A DNA stretch of 64,000 nucleotides from NCBI RefSeq assembly GCF_000428065.1, contig NZ_ATZF01000002.1, forward strand, positions 62,001-126,000. The letters run 5' to 3'. The notes beneath the pieces are model-generated. The model was not told the origin of the DNA, made no database searches, and was given only the letters and a program-made list of their open reading frames with translations. Origin of the DNA: Shimazuella kribbensis DSM 45090. GTDB lineage: Bacteria; Bacillota; Bacilli; Thermoactinomycetales; Thermoactinomycetaceae. Each line of letters starts with the position of its first letter. Position 1 is the first letter of the stretch. Made by a program: the position numbers and the translations under genes. Shown piece by piece: positions 9,144 through 18,133 of this stretch.

Positions 9144-9971
9144 ATGAATGAACCAAGCGCAATCGCTTTACATAAGGAAGCATTTCATATTCTAGAAAAA
9201 ACCAGTCGTACATTTTTTATTCCCATTAGCTATTTAACAGATGGTCTTAAAGAAGCAGTAGCTTCTGCTTATTTATGTATGCGAGCAATAGATGAAATCG
9301 AAGACCACCCTGAGCTTCCAGCAGACGTAAAATATAAGCTTTTAACCACGACTAGTACATTATTAAAAGAAGAAAAGTTAGATGAAGAAAAACTGATGAG
9401 CGCTTATCAAGCCTACCATGCTCATCTTCCTGAAGTAACACTACGCTTAGCAGACTGGCTTAAAATGTGTCCATCTGGACTCAAAAAAAGAATCACTGAT
9501 GCTACATCCGTCATGGCCCTAGGAATGGCAGAATGGGTAAATAAAGATTGGCAAATTCAAACAGAAGAAGATTTAGATGACTACACGTATTATGTTGCCG
9601 GTCTTGTAGGTGTGATGCTTTCTGACATTTGGGAATGGCATGATGAAACAAAAACGGATAGAAAACTAGCGATTGCATTTGGACGAGGATTGCAATCCGT
9701 TAATATTTTACGCAATCGTGCGGAAGACAAAGATCGTGGAGTAAGCTTTTTCCCTAATGATTGGGAGGAAGAAGATATGTTTGCATATGCTAGACGAAAC
9801 CTTGCATTGGGCGATACTTATATTGAAAGCTTAAACCCCGGTTCAGTCATGCACTTTTGTCAAATCCCGCTTGCCCTCGCACATGGTACACTAGATGGTC
9901 TGATGCAAGGAAAAGAAAAAATTAGCAGAGCCGAAGTGAAAGAAATTGTGAACCAAGTAGTCGGAGAGTAA
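9144..9971 (+). CDS. squalene/phytoene synthase family protein, eukaryotic-SQS-like
   Basis: Head-to-head prenyl synthases join two prenyl diphosphates via a cyclopropyl intermediate. The 275-residue product opens with TSRTFFIPI, like the TSRSF of eukaryotic squalene synthases, and has the first Asp motif D50-x3-D54 (AIDEIEDH), the DYTYYVAGLVGVMLS segment (Y147) and a second motif, SVNILRNRAEDKDRG. In that second motif the usual first Asp (NIIRDYLED) is Asn191, while E194 and D195 are kept, so activity may be altered. No hopanoid or carotenoid genes are adjacent. ATG 9144 is preferred because AAAGGGTGA lies 10-12 bases upstream; a TTG at 9105 is jammed against its purine run. Confidence 0.8.
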   Translation: MNEPSAIALHKEAFHILEKTSRTFFIPISYLTDGLKEAVASAYLCMRAIDEIEDHPELPADVKYKLLTTTSTLLKEEKLDEEKLMSAYQAYHAHLPEVTLRLADWLKMCPSGLKKRITDATSVMALGMAEWVNKDWQIQTEEDLDDYTYYVAGLVGVMLSDIWEWHDETKTDRKLAIAFGRGLQSVNILRNRAEDKDRGVSFFPNDWEEEDMFAYARRNLALGDTYIESLNPGSVMHFCQIPLALAHGTLDGLMQGKEKISRAEVKEIVNQVVGE

Positions 9972-9985
9972 CATTACGTAAACAC

Positions 9986-10020
9986 AGAGCTACATCCTTT
10001 ATGGAAGTAGCTCTATTTGT
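9986..10020. terminator. bidirectional terminator between convergent genes
   Basis: AGAGCTAC (9986-9993) pairs with GTAGCTCT (10007-10014), followed by ATTTGTTATTT. It separates the synthase gene from metC. Confidence 0.7.
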
Positions 10021-10040
10021 TATTTATAAGGATATATTTT

Positions 10041-11201
10041 CTATCTGGCAACCGCAAAGGAAACTTTGGAATCCAGTGCCTGCGATAAATCATCTATTAA
10101 ATCTTCCACATTCTCTAGCCCTACCGAAAAACGCAGTAAACCGTCAGTAATCCCGTGTTTCCTTCTTACTTCTTGTGGCATTGCAGCATGTGACATCAAC
10201 ACGGGATAGGACAAAATACTCTCTACCGCACCTAAGCTCACTGCAACTAACGGCAAGCGGATTTTTTGCAACAATTGCTTTGCTTGTACTCCACTACCAA
10301 CATCAAACGATAAAACAGCACCATGGCCACTTGCTTGCTTGTTTTGAAGATGATGTCCATCGTGGTCTGGTAAACCAGTGTAATATACGTGATCTATCCC
10401 TTTATGATCTTGCAACCATTCTGCCAATATGCCAGCATTTTTCGTAGAAACATCTAATCTAGCTTGTAAAGTCTTTATACCACGAAGAATAAGCCATGAA
10501 TCTTGTACACCTAATACTGCACCAAATGCGTTTTGGAGAGTTTTTATTTGATCAGCTAATGATGTCTCTTTTACTGCAACAAGTCCTGCAACAACATCAC
10601 TATGTCCTCCTAAAAACTTGGTTGCACTATGCACAACAATATCAATACCATGTGCAAGCGGCTGCTGATAATATGGTGTTAAAAACGTATTATCTACAAT
10701 CGAGAGAAGTTTATGTTCTTTGGCTATTTTCGCTACTAATCCTAGATCTGTAACTTTAAGGGTGGGATTGGATGGAGTTTCCACATACAGAGCTCTTGTA
10801 TTGGGTTGAAGTGCTTTGATTATTGCTTCGGAATCCGTCGTGTCGACAAAAGTACTATCAATCCCAAAACGATTTAACACTTGTGTGAGCACACGATAAG
10901 TACCACCATACACATCTTGTGAGACAATGAGATGATCTCCTTTGGATAAGAGTAGAAAAACGGTGGAAATAGCAGCCATACCCGAAGCAAAGGCAAATCC
11001 TCTACAGCCACCTTCTAGCTTAGCAATGGTATCTTCTAATGCTTGACGTGTCGGATTACCGCTACGTGTATAGTCATACTGTCCTGGGTTATCTACGTCA
11101 AACTGATGAAAGGTAGATGCTTGATAAATAGGTACACTGGATGCTCCCGTCTGTTGATCAAATTCACACCCATTATGCAATAACAAAGTCTCTATTCTCA
11201 T
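10041..11201 (-). CDS. metC: cystathionine beta-lyase / gamma-synthase family PLP enzyme
   Basis: A Cys/Met-metabolism PLP enzyme of 386 residues. The PLP lysine is in HSATKFLGGHSDVVAG; other marks are YDYTRSGNPTRQALE, FAFASGMAAI, DVYGGTYRVL, YVETPSNPTL and the C-terminal SLGAVESILSYPVLMSHA. Overall it resembles Bacillus MetC (cystathionine to homocysteine) more than MetI, though the two cannot be told apart safely by eye. A SAM-I riboswitch in the leader puts it under methionine control and fits a role in supplying homocysteine to the divergent metH. Translation should begin at ATG 11201 (MRIETLLLHNG), 10 bases after AAGGGAG; a longer frame from 11234 includes that site and is unlikely. Confidence 0.9.
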   Translation of the reverse strand: MRIETLLLHNGCEFDQQTGASSVPIYQASTFHQFDVDNPGQYDYTRSGNPTRQALEDTIAKLEGGCRGFAFASGMAAISTVFLLLSKGDHLIVSQDVYGGTYRVLTQVLNRFGIDSTFVDTTDSEAIIKALQPNTRALYVETPSNPTLKVTDLGLVAKIAKEHKLLSIVDNTFLTPYYQQPLAHGIDIVVHSATKFLGGHSDVVAGLVAVKETSLADQIKTLQNAFGAVLGVQDSWLILRGIKTLQARLDVSTKNAGILAEWLQDHKGIDHVYYTGLPDHDGHHLQNKQASGHGAVLSFDVGSGVQAKQLLQKIRLPLVAVSLGAVESILSYPVLMSHAAMPQEVRRKHGITDGLLRFSVGLENVEDLIDDLSQALDSKVSFAVAR

Positions 11202-11265
11202 CCCAAACCACTCCCTTAGCGTTGTACTAGGCATGTAACCTCATTTGTTTGTCCTATTTTGACAC

Positions 11266-11293
11266 CAAAAAACCCCTTCTCCTAAGAGAAGAG
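11266..11293 (-). terminator. riboswitch-controlled terminator of metC
   Basis: On the minus strand CCTCTTCTC and GAGAAGGGG form a stem with a 4-base loop, followed by six T. It is the expression platform of the SAM-I riboswitch upstream. Confidence 0.85.
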
Positions 11294-11316
11294 GCCGGAT
11301 TTATCCTAAGCTTCCT

Positions 11317-11428
11317 CTCTTATCTATCAGGAAATATTTTTCCTGCAGGAATTGGCACCATACTGATCCTAAGATCAATTGGTTGCCGGGCTTCATCGGG
11401 CCAGTCCCTCCGCCGCTCTCGATAAGAG
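11317..11428 (-). promoter_or_regulatory. SAM-I riboswitch (S-box) of metC
   Basis: The minus strand carries the S-box core: P1 strands CTCTTATC (11428-11421) and GATAAGAG (11324-11317), the conserved GGGACTGGCCCGATGAAGCC, CGGCAACC, and GGTGCCAATTCCTGC. When S-adenosylmethionine binds, the downstream terminator forms and metC is shut off. It is the mirror partner of the riboswitch ahead of metH. Confidence 0.95.
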
Positions 11429-11538
11429 AAATATCATTTTTTATTCAATTCACTATTTGCACTAGTCTCTATTAGATTATCTTACCTGGTAGTATAAGTC
11501 AAACAAAGCATTAACCTTACTCTCCAAATTTAATTGGT

Positions 11539-11811
11539 GCTGGCTGTGGAGTTTGCGACTCACACAGCCAGCTGGAACTCAGTGAAGCATGAGCCCTACT
11601 TACTGCCCTGCTGAGCCAGAACAGCTCGAGCGAAGGCAGCTCCCACGCTGGTCGTCATCTCGCTGGGAGAGACGGGAGTAACCCTCGTCCTTCGACCACG
11701 GATGAGAGGCTGCCTGGTAACGAGGTTGCCAGGCGCACCCGGACCGAGAGTGGAAAGGTGACATGCACGACCGACACGACGCTGTGCCATGCTCAACTCC
11801 TGAGTTCACTG
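11539..11811 (+). ncRNA. orphan HEARO-type (IscB omega-RNA-like) structured RNA
   Basis: This stretch is GC-rich in a low-GC genome and folds strongly. A 14-bp hairpin opens it (GCTGGCTGTG-GAGT, loop TTGCG, ACTC-CACAGCCAGC, one bulged A, 11539-11572). GAACTCAG (11575-11582) pairs with CTGAGTTC (11800-11807) to close the domain. Inside, AGGCAGC pairs with GCTGCCT, and GCCTGGTAAC with GTTGCCAGGC around a 3-base loop. The 5' hairpin with a TTGCGAC loop is what I recall from IscB omega-RNAs (HEARO RNA), where the guide lies just 5' of it. Here that is about 11523-11538. No iscB follows: the next items are the metH leader and metH. The family call is from memory of the motif and needs a covariance search. 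Confidence 0.55.
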
Positions 11812-12078
11812 GATGATCATTTAAAACAAATATATCTTGGATTGACGAAAAATGCAACTATTAGAAATTTCTCTTGATCTATCTTTTATCCAAAAATGAA
11901 ATAATTACCTCTTGCAATGGGGACTACTGTTTTCTATCATTACTAGTTAATTAGCAAAGAATGGCACAAAGTAACCATTCTATTTCGATTTTAGGAATAT
12001 TTACTTCTTCTTCAAACTTCGCTATAGTATAATTAATAGTTAGGAATACATTTTTAACCAATACCAATTGAATATATT

Positions 12079-12183
12079 CTCTTATCAAGAGTGGTGGAGG
12101 GACTGGCCCGATGAAACCCGGCAACCAATTGATCTACGGATCAATATGGTGCCAAATCCTGCGGATATACCGCGAGATGAGAG
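12079..12183 (+). promoter_or_regulatory. SAM-I riboswitch (S-box) of metH
   Basis: P1 strands CTCTTATC (12079-12086) and GATGAGAG (12176-12183) flank the core GGGACTGGCCCGATGAAACC, CGGCAACC and GGTGCCAAATCCTGC. The 3' stretch CGCGAGATGAGAG (12171-12183) can pair instead with CTTTCATCTCGCG in the terminator below, giving the antiterminator. High S-adenosylmethionine thus stops transcription into metH and the downstream fused gene. Confidence 0.95.
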
Positions 12184-12202
12184 TCGATGAACAAAATCGA
12201 TC

Positions 12203-12234
12203 CCTTTCATCTCGCGTAGATGAAAGGTTTTTTT
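12203..12234 (+). terminator. riboswitch-controlled terminator of metH
   Basis: CCTTTCATCT (12203-12212) pairs with AGATGAAAGG (12218-12227), followed by seven T. It is the off-state platform of the SAM-I riboswitch. Confidence 0.9.
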
Positions 12235-12261
12235 ATGTCCAATTAACAAAGGATGGTTGCA

Positions 12262-15200
12262 ATGCTAAAAAAATCAATTGAAAAACAATTAGAAGAAAAA
12301 ATATTAGTGATCGACGGAGCAATGGGTACCATGCTTCAACGTGTCGAATTAACAGCAGAAGACTTTGGCGGAGAAGAATATGAAGGATGTAATGAATTAC
12401 TAAATTTAACACGTCCAGATGTGATCCTTGATATCCATAAAGCATATTTCGATGCTGGTGCAGATATCGTGGAAACCAATACATTTGGAGCTACCTCTGT
12501 TGTACTAGCTGAATATGCAGTAGAACATCGTACAACAGACATCAATCGAGCTGCAGCACGGATAGCTTGTACAGCACGTGATCAATACAGCACAGCAGAT
12601 CATCCCCGTTTTGTGGCTGGTTCTATTGGTCCCACAACAAAAACATTGACAGTAACAGGTGGTATAACTTTTCAGGACTTAGTTTTTTCCTATTATGAAC
12701 AAGTCACAGCACTCCTAATGGAAGATATTGATTTATTATTATTGGAAACTTCACAAGATACGCTAAATGTGAAGGCTGCTTGTGTTGGAATCGAACGTGC
12801 TTTTCAAGAAAGTCAAAAACGCATCCCTCTGATCATATCTGGCACGATTGAGCCAATGGGCACCATGCTTGCTGGTCAAAATATAGAAGCATTTTATTTG
12901 TCGATCGAACATTTGAAACCTCTTGCTGTTGGGTTAAATTGCGCTACAGGACCAGAATTTATGAAAGACCATATTCGTACGTTATCTGGCTTAGCAACTT
13001 GCGGGGTATCTTGTTATCCCAATGCAGGACTTCCTGATGAAGATGGAAATTACCTAGAAACACCACCTTCTTTAGCCAAAAAATTGAGTGAATTTGCTGC
13101 CGCAGGTTGGCTTAACTTAGTTGGAGGTTGTTGTGGCACGACACCTGAACATATACAAGCAATCTGTGAAGCAGTCGCTCCTTATCAGCCACGCAAGCTA
13201 GCACCACCACACCCTCCTGCTGTTTCTGGAATTGAATCTGTCTTTGTAGAAGAAGACAACCGACCCTTACTAGTTGGTGAGCGCACCAATGTAATTGGTT
13301 CCCGTCTATTTAAATCATGGATTGCTGAAGAAAAGTACGAAGATGCATCAGAAATTGCCCGAAAACAAGTAAAAAACGGAGCACAAATCATTGATATTTG
13401 CCTTGCTGATCCAGATCGTGATGAATTAAAAGATATGGATCACTTCCTACAGTTTGTAACCAAAAAAGTAAAAGTACCACTCATGATAGACTCTACAGAC
13501 TCGAAAGTCATCGAGACAGCACTGACCTATTCTCAAGGGAAAGCTATCATTAATTCCATCAATCTAGAAGATGGGGAAGAGCGTTTTGCCGAAGTGATCC
13601 CTTTATTGCATCGCTTTGGAGCTTCTGTTGTGGTGGGTACCATTGATGAAGATGGTATGGCAGTAACAAGAGAACGAAAATTAGAAGTCGCCAAGCGTTC
13701 TTTTAATTTGTTAACTGAAAAATATGGAGTAAACCCGCAAGATATCATCTTTGATCCCTTAGTCTTCCCCGTTGGTACTGGTGATGAACAATATATCGGA
13801 TCTGCATTGGAGACCGTAGAAGGAATACGCCTTATTAAAGAATACTTACCTGCCTGTACCACCATTCTTGGTGTTTCCAATGTCTCTTTCGGCCTTCCAA
13901 ATGCTGGTCGCGAAGTTCTCAATGCTGTCTATCTCTATGAATGTACGAAAGCTGGGCTTGACTATGCCATTGTCAATTCGGAACGCCTTGAAAGATACGC
14001 TTCTATTCCTGAAGAAGAAAGACAACTAGCTAGAACCTTACTCTTTCAAACAGATCGAAAAAACTATGATGAAGTTTTAGCTTCTTTTACCTCTTTTTAT
14101 CGGGAGAAGAAAGTAGAAAAGAAACAATCTACTCAAACCTTGACTTTGGAGGAGCGATTAGCTAATTATGTCGTGGAAGGTTCCAAAGACGGTTTAATAG
14201 CAGATTTGGATATCGCTCTTCAATCTACTTCTCCTCTTGCAATCATTAATGGTCCTTTAATGGCTGGTATGGATGAAGTAGGTCGCCTTTTTAATGATAA
14301 CCAACTGATTGTTGCGGAAGTGCTTCAAAGTGCAGAAGTAATGAAAGCTTCTGTAGCTCACTTAGAACCACATATGGATAAAGCCGATACGACCACCAAA
14401 GGAAGAATTATATTGGCGACTGTAAAAGGGGATGTCCATGATATCGGAAAAAACCTTGTAGAAATTATCCTCTCTAATAATGGATATGACATTGTCAACT
14501 TAGGCATTAAAGTAACACCAGAACAATTAATCTCCGCATGCCGGGAAAAACAACCGGATGCAATCGGATTATCTGGATTGTTAGTAAAATCCGCACAACA
14601 AATGGTGGTCACTGCACAAGATCTGCAAGCAGTTGGCATCGAGGTTCCTTTGTTGGTAGGAGGAGCTGCTCTATCGCGAAAATTTACAGACAATCGAATC
14701 GCAAAGGCATATGATGGGCCTGTCTTATATGCAAAAGATGCCATGCATGGATTGGATTTAGCAAATCAACTCAGCTCTCCTGACAAACGGCAATTGATTA
14801 TCCAAGATTCGAAACGAAAAAAAGAGAGTGCGATTGCAACATTAGAAAAAGTAGACACTACTGCTACAACTACTCGTACTCCTGTTGCTCGTTCTCCCAT
14901 TGATCGAAATGCAAAAATCTTTCAACCGCCTGATTATACACGTCATATTTTACGTGATTATCCCCTTCCCCACCTGCATCCTTACATTAATCAACAAATG
15001 TTACTCGGGCGGCACCTAGGAATCAAAGGAAATATCGAAAACCTGCTGGCAAGTGAGGATGCAAAAACGTTAGAAATAAAAGAACAACTGGATCAACTAT
15101 GGAATGAAAGTATTGCCAATTCCTATTTATCACCACAAGGACTGTATCAATTTTTTCCAGCACAGGCAGATGGAAACACCATATTGATCTATGATCCGGA

Positions 15201-15714
15201 TAATCATACAAAAATACTGGAACGTTTCCACTTTCCAAGACAGCTGGTAGAACCTTACTTATGTTTAGCTGATTTTATACGACCCATAAGTTCAGGAGAA
15301 ATGGATTCTGTTGGTTTTTTTGCCGTCACAGCTGGTAAAGGAGTACGTTATTTCGCCGAAAAATGGAAAAATGACGGTGCTTATTTGTATTCCCATATGA
15401 TTCAAGCATTAGCATTAGAGTTAGCAGAAGGATTTGCTGAACGTATCCACCAAATCATGCGTGACATTTGGAATTTCCCTGATCCTGTAGAAATGACGAT
15501 GAAAGAACGCTTTGGTGCTCGTTATCAAGGAATTCGTGTTTCTTTTGGCTATCCTGCATGTCCAGACTTAGAAGATCAAAAAAAATTATTTCGCCTCCTA
15601 CTACCAGAAGATATCGGGATAGAGTTAACGGAAGGTTGCATGATGGAACCAGAAGCATCTGTGTCTGCGATGGTATTTGCGCATCCTCAAGCTCGATATT
15701 TTAATGCCCTTTAG
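12262..15714 (+). CDS. metH: cobalamin-dependent methionine synthase (MetH)
   Basis: MetH transfers the methyl group of methyl-THF to homocysteine through cobalamin. The 1150-residue protein has all four modules. The homocysteine domain (about 1-310) has zinc-binding Cys in GLNC (about 226) and GGCC (about 291-292). The pterin domain (about 335-600) begins at GERTNVIG. The B12 module (about 650-870) has the cobalt-ligating His in GDVHDIG (about 726) and LLVGGAALS. The reactivation domain (about 900-1150) has GIRVSFGYPACPD and the TEGCMMEPEASVS motif. ATG 12262 lies 9 bases after AAAGG; the ATG at 12253 overlaps that site. It is co-transcribed with the fused gene 12 bases downstream, under the SAM-I riboswitch. 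Confidence 0.97.
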   Translation: MLKKSIEKQLEEKILVIDGAMGTMLQRVELTAEDFGGEEYEGCNELLNLTRPDVILDIHKAYFDAGADIVETNTFGATSVVLAEYAVEHRTTDINRAAARIACTARDQYSTADHPRFVAGSIGPTTKTLTVTGGITFQDLVFSYYEQVTALLMEDIDLLLLETSQDTLNVKAACVGIERAFQESQKRIPLIISGTIEPMGTMLAGQNIEAFYLSIEHLKPLAVGLNCATGPEFMKDHIRTLSGLATCGVSCYPNAGLPDEDGNYLETPPSLAKKLSEFAAAGWLNLVGGCCGTTPEHIQAICEAVAPYQPRKLAPPHPPAVSGIESVFVEEDNRPLLVGERTNVIGSRLFKSWIAEEKYEDASEIARKQVKNGAQIIDICLADPDRDELKDMDHFLQFVTKKVKVPLMIDSTDSKVIETALTYSQGKAIINSINLEDGEERFAEVIPLLHRFGASVVVGTIDEDGMAVTRERKLEVAKRSFNLLTEKYGVNPQDIIFDPLVFPVGTGDEQYIGSALETVEGIRLIKEYLPACTTILGVSNVSFGLPNAGREVLNAVYLYECTKAGLDYAIVNSERLERYASIPEEERQLARTLLFQTDRKNYDEVLASFTSFYREKKVEKKQSTQTLTLEERLANYVVEGSKDGLIADLDIALQSTSPLAIINGPLMAGMDEVGRLFNDNQLIVAEVLQSAEVMKASVAHLEPHMDKADTTTKGRIILATVKGDVHDIGKNLVEIILSNNGYDIVNLGIKVTPEQLISACREKQPDAIGLSGLLVKSAQQMVVTAQDLQAVGIEVPLLVGGAALSRKFTDNRIAKAYDGPVLYAKDAMHGLDLANQLSSPDKRQLIIQDSKRKKESAIATLEKVDTTATTTRTPVARSPIDRNAKIFQPPDYTRHILRDYPLPHLHPYINQQMLLGRHLGIKGNIENLLASEDAKTLEIKEQLDQLWNESIANSYLSPQGLYQFFPAQADGNTILIYDPDNHTKILERFHFPRQLVEPYLCLADFIRPISSGEMDSVGFFAVTAGKGVRYFAEKWKNDGAYLYSHMIQALALELAEGFAERIHQIMRDIWNFPDPVEMTMKERFGARYQGIRVSFGYPACPDLEDQKKLFRLLLPEDIGIELTEGCMMEPEASVSAMVFAHPQARYFNAL

Positions 15715-15726
15715 GAGGTTTATAAA

Positions 15727-17589
15727 ATGAAAATCCCCATTCGTAAATATATGCAAGATCATGTTTTACTTGGTGATGGTGCAATGGCAACTTTTTTATT
15801 TCAACAAGGCATATCCGTTCACACCTGCCAAGAGGAACTAAATATAAGTGAACCCGCGCTAATCGAAAGTGTACACAAAGCGTATGTAAAAGCAGGTTCG
15901 AAAATGATTGAGACCAATACTTATGGCGCAAATCGAGAGCGATTAACTCGATTTGGGTTAGAGAACAAAGTAGCAAAAATTAATCGAGAAGCTGTAACAA
16001 TAGCACAACAAGCTGCTGGAGATGATTCCTATGTCATTGGTTCTATTGGATCGATTTTAGCAGGTCGTGTAATGGAATATGACCCAGAAGAATATCAGGA
16101 CTTGTTTGAAGAACAAGCTACAGCTCTCCTATATGGGGGAGTGGATGGGATTTTACTCGAAACCTTTCTGGATGTACATGAACTAAAATTAGCTGTTCAA
16201 GCAATACGAAATCTTACTGATTTGCCCCTTTTCGCTCAATTCTCCTTGATTGAAGTAGGTAGAACGCGAGACGCATATTCTTTGACAGAAGCATTTGCCG
16301 AACTGGAGGGAAAAGTCGATGGAGTAGGTTTGAACTGTCGACTTGGGCCCGTGGAAACACTGCGAAGTTTAGAAAAATCCATCATTCCTGATTCCCTATT
16401 ACTCTCTGCCTTTCCAAATGCCGGACGATTAGGGATCCTCGATGGAGAAGTCAAATATAAATCACATCCAGCCTATTTTGCAGAGATGGCAAAACTTCTA
16501 CTCGGCCAAGGTATCTCGATGATCGGCGGCTGTTGTGGTACCACTCCAGAACATATTGCACAAATGAGAAATGTAGTAGAAAATGTGAGACCGATTAAAA
16601 GGAAAAACCCTGCCTTAGATGAACTATCGAACGAACGATTAAAAAAAATTTCCATTCGACCTCAGAACAATGATTCCATTGTGTCAAAAGTCAAACGAAA
16701 ACGCACCATTATTTGTGAGTTTGATACACCAAAAGATTTAGATACAAGTGAGTTCTTATTGGGGTCAAGGAAGTTACACGAAGCAGGAGTGGACTCCATC
16801 ACCATGGCTGACAATGCCTTGGCCACCACGCGTATGAGCAATCTCGCATTAGGTGCTATTTTAAAATCTCAACTAGGTTTAAACCCGTTGCTACATGTAG
16901 CATGCCGCGATCGAAACCTAATCGGACAACAATCTCATTTGATGGGACTTCACGCACTTGGAATCGATCAAATTTTGGTGATAACGGGAGATCCGTCACG
17001 CATTGGTGACTTACCAGGAGCAAGCTCTATCTATGATCTAACTTCTTTTGAGTTAATTCGTATGGTTAAACAACTCAATGAAGGTATCTCTTTTTCAGGA
17101 AAAAGATTGAATCAATCTGCAAATTTTGTAGTAGGAACAGCATTTAATCCTCATGTCCGTAAAATTGAAAAAGCAGTAGAAAGATTGGAAAAGAAAGTAG
17201 ATGCCGGGGCAGATTTTGTTATGACACAACCTCTTTACGACTATGACAGCATCGAGCTCCTGTACGAAGCAACCAAACATATTCCCATTCCTATTTTTAT
17301 TGGCATCATGCCAATCACTAGCTATCGAAATGCCTTATTTCTACACAATGAAATTCCTGGAATCAAAATCACAGAGCGTGTTCTCTCTCTCATGGAAAAA
17401 ACAACAGAACCGAATGTCGCTAGACAACTAGGTATCGATATCACCAAAGATTTGCTAGATAATGCAATGGATAGATTCCCTGGGATCTACTTGATAACAC
17501 CTTTCTCTTTTTGGCAAATGAGTGTGGAACTGACTCATTACATTCGCCAAAAGGACCAACTACAAGAAAAGAAAGCAGGCTCTATTTAA
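15727..17589 (+). CDS. bifunctional homocysteine S-methyltransferase / 5,10-methylenetetrahydrofolate reductase (YitJ type)
   Basis: This 620-residue fusion resembles Bacillus YitJ. The N-terminal homocysteine methyltransferase domain (about 1-290) has the zinc cysteines in GLNC (about 203) and GGCC (about 269-270) and begins LLGDGAMATFLFQQG. The C-terminal MTHFR domain (about 310-610) has CEFDTPKDLD, ITGDPSRIGDLPGAS, GTAFNPH and FVMTQPLYDYD. It would make methyl-THF for MetH encoded just upstream, so the operon supplies both the methyl donor and the transfer step. A strong AGGAGG precedes the ATG, 12 bases after the metH stop. A terminator follows. Confidence 0.95.
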   Translation: MKIPIRKYMQDHVLLGDGAMATFLFQQGISVHTCQEELNISEPALIESVHKAYVKAGSKMIETNTYGANRERLTRFGLENKVAKINREAVTIAQQAAGDDSYVIGSIGSILAGRVMEYDPEEYQDLFEEQATALLYGGVDGILLETFLDVHELKLAVQAIRNLTDLPLFAQFSLIEVGRTRDAYSLTEAFAELEGKVDGVGLNCRLGPVETLRSLEKSIIPDSLLLSAFPNAGRLGILDGEVKYKSHPAYFAEMAKLLLGQGISMIGGCCGTTPEHIAQMRNVVENVRPIKRKNPALDELSNERLKKISIRPQNNDSIVSKVKRKRTIICEFDTPKDLDTSEFLLGSRKLHEAGVDSITMADNALATTRMSNLALGAILKSQLGLNPLLHVACRDRNLIGQQSHLMGLHALGIDQILVITGDPSRIGDLPGASSIYDLTSFELIRMVKQLNEGISFSGKRLNQSANFVVGTAFNPHVRKIEKAVERLEKKVDAGADFVMTQPLYDYDSIELLYEATKHIPIPIFIGIMPITSYRNALFLHNEIPGIKITERVLSLMEKTTEPNVARQLGIDITKDLLDNAMDRFPGIYLITPFSFWQMSVELTHYIRQKDQLQEKKAGSI

Positions 17590-17599
17590 CTAGCCGAAT

Positions 17600-17638
17600 A
17601 AAAAAGCCGATCTTTTGAAAGATAGGCTTTTTTATTTT
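17600..17638 (+). terminator. terminator of the metH operon
   Basis: AAAAAGCC...ATCTTT pairs with AAAGAT...GGCTTTTTT, followed by ATTTT. Confidence 0.85.
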
Positions 17639-17689
17639 ATCGATCATCTGAACTGATAACACATTTCTTATCTCTATTCCTAATTTGAA

Positions 17690-17911
17690 TCAAAGTGAAA
17701 CATGAAAGTCCTTATCTGTATCGAAATAAAAAAGAACAGCTTTCATAACCAAATCATCCTTTAACTCCAAGTATTCTGAAAAAGATTGTCTGATTACCAT
17801 ACCAGATTTTCTCGATTTCGCAATTACGATACATGTTAAAAAAAGTGTATCCCCATCGATCGTCGCTTGCATACCCTCCACTTTCATCGTTTCCAAACAT
17901 TCATTCATCAT
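17690..17911 (-). CDS. small protein resembling the C-terminal half of SnoaL/NTF2-like proteins
   Basis: The product is about 73 residues. The end, EYLELKDDLVMKAVLFYFDTD, looks like the final strands of NTF2/ketosteroid-isomerase-like proteins, but those are usually 110-140 residues. Just upstream, another frame starting at a TTG behind GCAGGTGA reads MEWYEELIKLWV, typical of the first helix of that fold, before a stop. The gene may therefore be a shortened or frameshifted remnant. No clear ribosome site precedes the ATG at 17911. Confidence 0.4.
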   Translation of the reverse strand: MMNECLETMKVEGMQATIDGDTLFLTCIVIAKSRKSGMVIRQSFSEYLELKDDLVMKAVLFYFDTDKDFHVSL

Positions 17912-18094
17912 ACCCAAAGTTTTATTAACTCTTCATACCACTCCAATCACCTGCGTAGGGAAGGGATTTAGGCTCATGTACCACCAATATCAGTATGAAA
18001 GGCAGACCCTATCCTATTGTAATTCCTCCATTTATCGAATTAGAGTTTATGATACTTATTGAATACTGCGATAATTTGCTATCTTATTTAAGAA

Positions 18095-18128
18095 CAAAAA
18101 ACAATTACCGTCATGGTAATTGTTTTTT
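18095..18128. terminator. terminator of the L,D-transpeptidase gene
   Basis: A 14-bp stem AAAAAACAATTACC / GGTAATTGTTTTTT with a 6-base loop. It is U-rich on both strands, so bidirectional. Confidence 0.85.
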
Positions 18129-18133
18129 GCGAA

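Noticed and set aside
11596-11857. Two minus-strand open frames of 66 and 85 codons
   Set aside because: They lie across the GC-rich structured RNA; high GC lengthens chance frames, and neither has a ribosome site or protein-like composition.
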